A stretch of 64,000 nucleotides of DNA from Actinobacteria bacterium IMCC26256 (GTDB taxonomy: Bacteria > Actinomycetota > Acidimicrobiia > IMCC26256): assembly GCA_001023575.1 (NCBI GenBank), contig CP011489.1, forward strand, positions 744,001 to 808,000. Reading direction: 5' to 3'. Made by a program: the position numbers and the translations under genes. The notes under the pieces were generated by a model. The model saw only the letters and a program-made list of their open reading frames with translations. It ran no database searches and was not told where the DNA came from. Below, one piece after another: positions 58,894 to 64,000 of the stretch; the stretch's first letter is position 1; each line of letters begins with the position of its first letter.

Positions 58894-60033
58894 ATGTCGA
58901 ATTTATTGCCAGTCCTTATCGTCGCTCTGGTCATCGCGTTGGTGGCTGCGGTGGCCGTCATTGGATACCGCATAGCCCTTGCTCGCAGGTCACAGAGCAC
59001 GCTGCTTGCTCCGGCCCTCCTTCCCAACCTCGCGGAAGAACAAGTCGAAGATGCTGATGGAGGTCTAGATAGCAAGAGCGTTATTGAGGATGTTCTTGAA
59101 GAGGCGACTAAAGCCGAGGCGACTAGACCGGACCCCCTGCGCTTGCGCGATCGGCTTGGGCGCACCCGCGCTGCATTCGCTGGGGCGCTTGCCGGCGTCT
59201 CCGGGCGCAGTTCAATGGACGACGATGCGTGGGAGTCGCTCGAGGAGGCTTTAATCAGTGCGGATGTCGGCGTGAGTACCGCAACGCGACTTGTGGAGGC
59301 AGTTAGGGCAAGCGCGAAGACGGCCAAGATCAAGGATGGGTCAGAGGTTGAGGGCTTGCTGCGTCGAGAGATAGCGCTCCTCCTATCGCCTGCAGACCGC
59401 ACCCTTCAGATGGCTGTATCAGGGCCAACCGTTTGGATGTTTGTTGGCGTAAATGGGGTAGGTAAGACAACGACAATCGCAAAGCTTGCAACGCGAGAGG
59501 GTGCGGCTGGGCGCCACGTTGTTCTCGCAGCAGCCGATACGTTCCGGGCAGCAGCAGCCGAGCAACTTGGAATCTGGGCGGAGCGCAGTGGAGCAACTCT
59601 CGTGCGTGGTGATGAAGGAGCGGATCCAGGGTCTGTGGTCTTCAATGCCATGGCCTCCGCTAATTCTCGCGGCGCCGATCTTGTGCTTGTGGATACGGCT
59701 GGGCGGCTCCATACGAAGGTGAACTTGATGGAGGAGCTTAAGAAACTTCGTCGGATTGTAGATAAGACCCCCGACGCTCTTACTGAGGTCATCCTTGTGC
59801 TTGATGCCACTACGGGGCAGAACGGATTGACGCAGGCACGCGAGTTTGCCGCAGCGGTTGAGGTGACCGGCGTAGCGCTGACCAAGCTCGACGGAACCGC
59901 TAAGGGAGGAATCGTCCTCGCTATCCAGTCGGAGCTCGGCATACCGGTGAAGATCGTTGGGGTCGGTGAAGGCCCCGAGGACTTGATTCCTTTCGACCCC
60001 GAGGAATTCGCGGCAGCGCTATTCGGCGAGTGA
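58894..60033 (+). CDS. ftsY: Signal recognition particle receptor FtsY
   Basis: The SRP receptor GTPase. 379 residues with an N-terminal hydrophobic segment (VLIVALVIALVAAVAVIGY) as membrane anchor, an acidic A region, the N domain and the G domain: G1 GVNGVGKTTTIAKLA, G3 DTAGRLH, G4 TKLDGTAKGG. Next to ffh, as usual only in some actinobacteria. Confidence 0.97.
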   Translation: MSNLLPVLIVALVIALVAAVAVIGYRIALARRSQSTLLAPALLPNLAEEQVEDADGGLDSKSVIEDVLEEATKAEATRPDPLRLRDRLGRTRAAFAGALAGVSGRSSMDDDAWESLEEALISADVGVSTATRLVEAVRASAKTAKIKDGSEVEGLLRREIALLLSPADRTLQMAVSGPTVWMFVGVNGVGKTTTIAKLATREGAAGRHVVLAAADTFRAAAAEQLGIWAERSGATLVRGDEGADPGSVVFNAMASANSRGADLVLVDTAGRLHTKVNLMEELKKLRRIVDKTPDALTEVILVLDATTGQNGLTQAREFAAAVEVTGVALTKLDGTAKGGIVLAIQSELGIPVKIVGVGEGPEDLIPFDPEEFAAALFGE

Positions 60034-60092
60034 CTTCTCTGCGTCTCGACCTACCCCTTGGTGCTGCTAACTGCGCAGCCGAGAGGCTCGGG

Positions 60093-60098
60093 TAACCT
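60093..60098 (+). promoter_or_regulatory. Candidate -10 box (TAACCT), leaderless
   Basis: TAACCT ends 7 nt before the ATG of ffh. Confidence 0.4.
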
Positions 60099-60105
60099 CA
60101 GGGCA

Positions 60106-61440
60106 ATGTTTGATTCACTCTCTGGCCGATTTGATGCGATCTTCACCCGAATGCGCGGTCGCGGCCGTCTTAGTGATGCAGATATAGATGAAATAGCACG
60201 GGAGATTCGCCTTGCTCTCCTCGAGGCAGACGTAAATGTTCGCGTAGTAAAAGACTTCATCTCCCGCATTAAGGAGCGCGCTACTGGCGCTGAGGTCGCA
60301 AAGAGTCTCACGCCCGCTCAGCAAGTGATCAAGATTGTTCACGAGGAGTTGGTCGCAACACTTGGGTCAACGACGGTGAAGTTGACGATGAACCCAAAGC
60401 CGCCGACAGTTGTAATGCTGAGCGGTCTTCAAGGCTCCGGAAAAACAACGGCAGCCGCAAAGTTGGCGCGACTCCTCAAAAGTCAAGGTCTTCAGCCTCT
60501 ACTAGTGGCTGCTGATCTTCAACGCCCTGCCGCGGTGGAGCAGCTCCGTGTGCTCGGAAAAAGAATTGATGTTCCTGTTTTCTATGCCAAAGAAGGCTCG
60601 CCTCAGAATGCTGTAGATGTCGCTCTCTCCGCATTTGATGAGGCTGCGCGATTAGGACGAAATGTGATGATTGTTGATACTGCGGGTCGCCTGCAGATCG
60701 ACGAGGCGCTCATGGACGAACTCGTAGCAGTTCGAGACATTGTGAAGCCGACTAACTCCCTGCTGGTCGTCGATGCGATGACAGGGCAAGAGGCCGTGAA
60801 CATAGCGGTCGCATTCGATCAAGCAATCGGACTCGATGGAGTAATTCTCACCAAGATTGATGGTGATGCTCGAGGTGGCGCTGCACTCTCGGTCAAGGCC
60901 GTTGTAGGTAAGCCAATCATTTATGTTGGTACCGGAGAGACGCTTGAAGACTTTGAGCCCTTCCACCCGGATCGAATGGCGAGCCGCATTCTTGGAATGG
61001 GTGATGTGCTCTCGCTCATTGAGAAAGCAGAGGCAGCCTTTAGCGCAGAGGATGCGCAGGCAGCCGAGGAGAAGATGCGCTCGGGGCAGTTCACCCTTGA
61101 CGACTTCCTTGATCAGATGCAGCAGGTCCGCAAGATGGGTCCGATCGGAAACATCATGAAGATGCTCCCTGGAGTCCCCAAAGAACTCAAGGGCGCTGAG
61201 GTCGATGAGAGTCAATTGGGGAGGGTTGAGGCCATCATTAGGTCGATGACAGCGCAGGAACGCCGTGACCCATCTGTGATCAACGGGTCTAGACGCTCAC
61301 GCATCGCTAAGGGCTCAGGCACGAGTACTCAAGAGGTAAATGCGCTACTGAAGCAGTTCAAGACCGTGCAGCAGATGATGAAGTCGATGTCTCAGGGGAA
61401 GAAGCCCAGGCTCCCAATCCCTGGGATGCCCATTAGGTAA
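60106..61440 (+). CDS. ffh: Signal recognition particle protein Ffh
   Basis: The GTPase that binds SRP RNA and signal sequences. About 444 residues: N domain, G domain with GLQGSGKTTAAAKLA (G1), DTAGRLQIDE (G3) and TKIDGDARGGAAL (G4), then the Met-rich M domain FLDQMQQVRKMGPIGNIMKM and MMKSMSQGKK. The ATG 60106 is preferred over the 60058 frame. A 19-bp repeat follows its stop. Confidence 0.97.
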   Translation: MFDSLSGRFDAIFTRMRGRGRLSDADIDEIAREIRLALLEADVNVRVVKDFISRIKERATGAEVAKSLTPAQQVIKIVHEELVATLGSTTVKLTMNPKPPTVVMLSGLQGSGKTTAAAKLARLLKSQGLQPLLVAADLQRPAAVEQLRVLGKRIDVPVFYAKEGSPQNAVDVALSAFDEAARLGRNVMIVDTAGRLQIDEALMDELVAVRDIVKPTNSLLVVDAMTGQEAVNIAVAFDQAIGLDGVILTKIDGDARGGAALSVKAVVGKPIIYVGTGETLEDFEPFHPDRMASRILGMGDVLSLIEKAEAAFSAEDAQAAEEKMRSGQFTLDDFLDQMQQVRKMGPIGNIMKMLPGVPKELKGAEVDESQLGRVEAIIRSMTAQERRDPSVINGSRRSRIAKGSGTSTQEVNALLKQFKTVQQMMKSMSQGKKPRLPIPGMPIR

Positions 61441-61480
61441 GGCGGGTAGGTAGACCGGGTGGGTAAGGCGGGTAGGTAGA
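61436..61480. repeat. 19-bp direct repeat at the ffh stop
   Basis: GGTAAGGCGGGTAGGTAGA occurs at 61436-61454 and 61462-61480, identical, 26 bp apart. The first copy contains the TAA stop of ffh (61438-61440). Confidence 0.85.
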
Positions 61481-61537
61481 AGCCAAGGGATTTGGGCTTC
61501 TAGGTGCCCCGGCGTGCCTTGGAGGGGCTCGACCCGC

Positions 61538-61560
61538 TAGCCTGACGCCTTCGTCGGCTA
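61538..61560 (+). terminator. Hairpin downstream of ffh
   Basis: TAGCC-T-GACG (61538-61547) pairs with CGTC-GGCTA (61552-61560), a 9-bp stem with one bulged T and a CCTT loop. No T-run follows. It may terminate the ffh message or lie in the rpsP leader. Confidence 0.4.
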
Positions 61561-61628
61561 AGGCTGACAGAGTTACTCCCTGAGAAACTGGGGAAGATGC
61601 GATTCGAGATTGTGATCGCCAGAAGTGA

Positions 61629-61660
61629 GCCAGTAGTTAGCCAGTAGTTAGCCAGTAGTG
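61629..61660. repeat. Three 11-bp tandem units in the rpsP upstream region
   Basis: GCCAGTAGTTA at 61629 and 61640, and GCCAGTAGTG at 61651. The units lie 64-95 bp upstream of the rpsP start, possibly overlapping its promoter. Confidence 0.8.
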
Positions 61661-61723
61661 ATCTACCCGTAACAAACCTGATCTGTAATACACATGATCT
61701 CCCAACGAAGAGGAAACCAGCAC

Positions 61724-62248
61724 GTGGCCGTCAAAATTCGTCTGATGCGAGTGGGCAAGAAGAAACAACCCACGTACCGCGTCGTCATAGCCGACTCCCG
61801 TTCCCCGAGAGACGGTCGTTATATCGAGATCATCGGCCGGTACGAGCCGCGCAAGGACCCATCAGTCTTTGCCATTGATAACGACAAGGCTCTTGGTTGG
61901 TTGCGCAAAGGTGCACAGCCGACGGAGCAGGTTCACAAGTTGCTAATCGGAACCGGCCTATGGGCAGAGTTCGAGGCAGAGTCACCTAACCCAACGCTGG
62001 CGACGCGTACTGCAAAGGCGCGCACACTCGGTACCAGCAAGGCGCGCGCCATTAAGGACGAGGCTGCTAAGGCTGAGGCCGCTGCCAACGCTGCCGCTGA
62101 GGCTGCTGCGAAGGCTGCAGAGGCTAAGGCCGCTGCTGAGGCGGCAAAGGCTGCCGCTGAGTCTGCTGCAGAAGAGGTTGCAGAAGAGGTTGCAGAAGAG
62201 GCGACAGAAGAAGTCGCTGAGGATGCAGCTGCAGAGGTCTCAGAGTGA
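61724..62248 (+). CDS. rpsP: Ribosomal protein S16 with long Ala/Glu tail
   Basis: The conserved S16 core is residues 1-80 (VKIRLMRVGKKKQPTYRVV, DSRSPRDGRYIEIIGRYEP). It is followed by about 95 residues rich in Ala, Lys and Glu ending in EEVAEEV repeats. Such tails occur in actinobacterial S16 but this one is long. GTG 61724 follows AGAGGAAA; an ATG at 61694 would add ten residues not in the family. Its TGA overlaps the next start (GTGA). Confidence 0.95.
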   Translation: MAVKIRLMRVGKKKQPTYRVVIADSRSPRDGRYIEIIGRYEPRKDPSVFAIDNDKALGWLRKGAQPTEQVHKLLIGTGLWAEFEAESPNPTLATRTAKARTLGTSKARAIKDEAAKAEAAANAAAEAAAKAAEAKAAAEAAKAAAESAAEEVAEEVAEEATEEVAEDAAAEVSE

Positions 62249-62601
62249 GCTCAGATTTTGAGGATGAAGTAGCTGGTCCTGGAAACCGCATCGACGAGAA
62301 CTCCTCGGACTCAGGAAACTTTATTGAGGACGAAGTTGGTGGACCCGGTAACAGCATCGAGGGCGGAACCGCTAAGGCCGTTGTCGATTATGTCGCACGA
62401 TCCATTGTTGAGTCACCCGATGCAGTCGACGTTACGGCTAAGCAGCGTGGCGAGGTAGTGGAGTTGCTCATCGCAGCTGACTCAAACGACATGGGGCGTC
62501 TCATCGGTAAGCGTGGTCGCGTCATTCAGGCAATGCGTCAATTGGCGCGAGCCGCGGGTGCCGCAGATGGTGTTAAGACCACCGTCGACGTTCTCGAGTA
62601 G
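62245..62601 (+). CDS. khpA: KH-domain RNA-binding protein KhpA with acidic N-terminal repeat
   Basis: The last 78 residues are a single KH domain with the GxxG loop GKRG (GRLIGKRGRVIQAMRQLA), typical of KhpA, always found between rpsP and rimM. Uniquely here the first 40 residues are acidic and contain a repeated (E)DEVxGPGN unit: DEVAGPGNRID and DEVGGPGNSIE. GTG start overlapping the rpsP stop. It binds RNA, perhaps in ribosome or sRNA metabolism. Confidence 0.9.
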   Translation: MSSDFEDEVAGPGNRIDENSSDSGNFIEDEVGGPGNSIEGGTAKAVVDYVARSIVESPDAVDVTAKQRGEVVELLIAADSNDMGRLIGKRGRVIQAMRQLARAAGAADGVKTTVDVLE

Positions 62602-62606
62602 CAGAA

Positions 62607-63140
62607 ATGCCTAGGGACGACGCATCGACGTCAGATCCCGTTGGACGTCTCCAGGTTGGGCGAATAGGTCGCGCTCATGGACTCAAAGGTGAGGTTGCTT
62701 TTGCCCTCTCCTCAGATCGGACTGAGCGCGTCGCCCCTGGATCGATACTCCACACCGGAGCTCGATCTCTGACGGTCTCAGCATCACGCCCACATCAGGG
62801 AAGATGGCTGCTTAGTTTCAAGGAGATAAAGGACCGAACCGCTGCGGAGGAGCTTCTCGGCGAGTTTGTGATGGCAGATCCCCTCGACTCCGCAGAGATT
62901 GAGGATGGCGAGAATGTCATCTGGGTCCATGAACTTGTTGGAGCGGAGGTTCGCGACGTATCAGGGCTCTTGCTTGGGCCGGTCGTCGCCGTTGAGGATA
63001 ATCCAGCCTCGGCTTTAATGGTGGTCTCAATAAACGGCGACGAGGTATTAGTGCCTGTTGTATTTATCGTCGAGAACTCTCCCGGAGTTGTAGTTATCAA
63101 TCCACCTGAGGGTCTGCTCGATCTCGGTAAGAGCAGTTGA
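62607..63140 (+). CDS. rimM: Ribosome maturation factor RimM
   Basis: A 16S rRNA processing factor of 177 residues binding S19. N-terminal RimM domain LQVGRIGRAHGLKGEVAF, then the PRC-barrel domain with VIWVHELVGAEVRD and VLVPVVFIVENSPGVVVINPPEGLLDL. ATG 6 bp after khpA. Followed by the 15-bp repeat array before trmD. Confidence 0.95.
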   Translation: MPRDDASTSDPVGRLQVGRIGRAHGLKGEVAFALSSDRTERVAPGSILHTGARSLTVSASRPHQGRWLLSFKEIKDRTAAEELLGEFVMADPLDSAEIEDGENVIWVHELVGAEVRDVSGLLLGPVVAVEDNPASALMVVSINGDEVLVPVVFIVENSPGVVVINPPEGLLDLGKSS

Positions 63141-63148
63141 GGGCGCGC

Positions 63149-63199
63149 TAAATGAGGCTGTTTTAAATGAGGCTGTTCTAAATGAGGGTGTTTTAAATG
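63149..63199. repeat. 15-bp repeat array of mini-ORFs directly before trmD
   Basis: Units at 63149, 63164 and 63179 (TAAATGAGGCTGTTT, with C for T at the end of the second and G for C in the third) run into TAAATGCGG, whose ATG is the trmD start. Read in the trmD frame the array is ATG AGG CTG TTT TAA, ATG AGG CTG TTC TAA, ATG AGG GTG TTT TAA, then trmD. The rimM stop is 8 bp before it. Confidence 0.95.
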
Positions 63200-63949
63200 C
63201 GGATAGATGTATTCACTATCTTCCCGGAGTTCCTTGCCGGGCCTCTTGAGGTCTCGCTATTGGGGAAGGCGCGCGCTGAGGGGCGTCTCGATGTCAGGCT
63301 GCATGACCCGCGTGACTCAACCCAAGACCGCCACCGAAGTGTTGACGACTCGCCATTCGGTGGTGGTGCCGGAATGCTCATGCGCCCAGACGTCTTGTTC
63401 GATGCTGTGGAGAAGGCCGAGCCGATGCGCCCTTTGCTGCTACTAACGGCGAGCGGATCCCGTTTTGATCAGGGGATGGCGAGAGAACTTGCCGGTGGTG
63501 ATGGGTTCTCGCTTATTTGCGGTCGCTTCGAGGGCGTCGATCAGAGAGTCGCGGATCACCTCTGTGACGGAGAGATCTCGGTCGGTGATTATGTGCTCGC
63601 GGGGGGCGAGTCGGCGGCGCTGATAGTTATTGAGGCAGTAGCGAGATTGGTCCCCGGTGTAATGGGCAACCACGAATCAGCCAAAGAGGAGTCCTTCAGT
63701 GCGTCTAGCGACGGGGTGAACGGCGATGTTCACCGCGGCTCCGTTCTTGAGTATCCGCAGTACACGCGCCCCGCTGAGTTCCGTGGCTGGAGTGTCCCAG
63801 AGGTCCTAATTAGCGGGGATCACTCGAGGGTTGAGAGGTGGAGGCAGGCGCAATCGATCAGGATCACTCTTGATAGGAGACCAGATCTTCTCGAGATAGC
63901 CGACTTGACGCCTGAGGAGAGGGCACTGCTCGCTGAGTTTGGGCTTTAA
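63197..63949 (+). CDS. trmD: tRNA (guanine(37)-N1)-methyltransferase
   Basis: Makes m1G37 in tRNAs, preventing frameshifts. 250 residues of SPOUT fold: MRIDVFTIFPEFLAGPLEVS, DDSPFGGGAGMLMRP, LICGRFEGVDQRV and the trefoil-knot ISVGDYVLAGGESAALIVIEAVARLVPGVMGN in parts. The ATG at 63197 is the fourth of four in-frame ATG codons 15 bp apart; the others are cut off by TAA. No Shine-Dalgarno stands before it, so translation may depend on coupling through the mini-ORFs. rplS is expected just outside the window. Confidence 0.97.
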   Translation: MRIDVFTIFPEFLAGPLEVSLLGKARAEGRLDVRLHDPRDSTQDRHRSVDDSPFGGGAGMLMRPDVLFDAVEKAEPMRPLLLLTASGSRFDQGMARELAGGDGFSLICGRFEGVDQRVADHLCDGEISVGDYVLAGGESAALIVIEAVARLVPGVMGNHESAKEESFSASSDGVNGDVHRGSVLEYPQYTRPAEFRGWSVPEVLISGDHSRVERWRQAQSIRITLDRRPDLLEIADLTPEERALLAEFGL

Positions 63950-64000
63950 GAACCTCTAATTCGTCACTCGGCAACGCGGTCAAAGCAGTTCGACTTCCAA

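Larger units (their letters stand above)
61441..61723. other. 283-bp gap between ffh and rpsP
   Basis: It holds the second copy of the ffh repeat, a hairpin at 61538-61560, and three 11-bp GCCAGTAGTTA units at 61629-61660. The promoter and leader of the rpsP operon must lie here. The hairpin could be the ffh terminator. No SRP-RNA consensus loop was found. Confidence 0.5.

Noticed and set aside
61441-61723. SRP RNA (ffs) next to ffh
   Set aside because: A clear hairpin exists but I do not find the conserved SRP RNA apical loop and asymmetric-bulge sequence.

Overview
The window looks like ordinary chromosome from an actinobacterium, most likely of class Acidimicrobiia (Ilumatobacter-like). 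This is inferred from gene content: three LLM-class (F420-type) oxidoreductases, a WS/DGAT acyltransferase, UvrD2 with an HRDC domain, a PAC2 protein, a SepIVA-like coiled coil next to coaD, a DUF222-HNH protein, GTP-dependent PEP carboxykinase, zinc-type L28 and L32, and an S16 with a long Ala/Glu tail. Several genes appear leaderless, with a TANNNT box 6-8 nt before the start codon. GC content is moderate (mid-50s percent by eye). I saw no rRNA, tRNA, CRISPR array, insertion sequence or prophage.

Layout. 1-12.3 kb is mostly minus-strand accessory and lipid metabolism: WS/DGAT, a DsbA-like protein, PAP2 phosphatase, a RecB/Cas4-type nuclease, two LLM oxidoreductases, an alpha/beta hydrolase, a PAS-LuxR regulator, a 2OG-oxygenase-like protein, a serine hydrolase and an ACAD10/11-type acyl-CoA dehydrogenase. 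12.4-16.5 kb is plus strand: a zinc-type dehydrogenase, etfB-etfA, and an ACAD10/11-type kinase. 16.5-24.8 kb has an HNH protein, exonuclease III, a kinase-DUF6285 fusion with a lipocalin-like partner, an SMP-30 protein, an AMACR-type CoA transferase and a haem-type membrane protein. 24.9-32.3 kb has purK, a thermonuclease, a pentapeptide lipoprotein, UvrD2, a sugar-lactone oxidase and a PH-SHOCT protein. 32.3-36.3 kb is a galT-galK-alpha-galactosidase operon. 36.4-44.3 kb has an LLM enzyme, PAC2, an MhuD-like haem monooxygenase, acyl-CoA synthetase, Ddl, PckG, a cold-shock-like protein and L28. 44.4-64 kb is a long plus-strand housekeeping run: fakA-recG-rsmD-coaD-sepIVA-DUF177-rpmF-plsX-acpP-rnc-mutM-acyP-smc-mscS-ftsY-ffh-rpsP-khpA-rimM-trmD.

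Functionally, fatty-acid genes are spread across the first 41 kb (activation, dehydrogenation, electron transfer through ETF, CoA transfer/racemisation, storage as wax ester or triacylglycerol). Two APH-type kinases and one ACAD10/11-type dehydrogenase suggest 4-hydroxy-acid catabolism.

The most unusual feature is not a gene. At about ten gene ends, short (10-19 bp) tandem duplications sit on or just after the stop codon. The extremes are six 18-bp copies after the RecB-like nuclease, each carrying an in-frame TAG, and three 15-bp copies before trmD, each of which reads as a complete ATG-to-TAA four-codon mini-ORF in frame with trmD.
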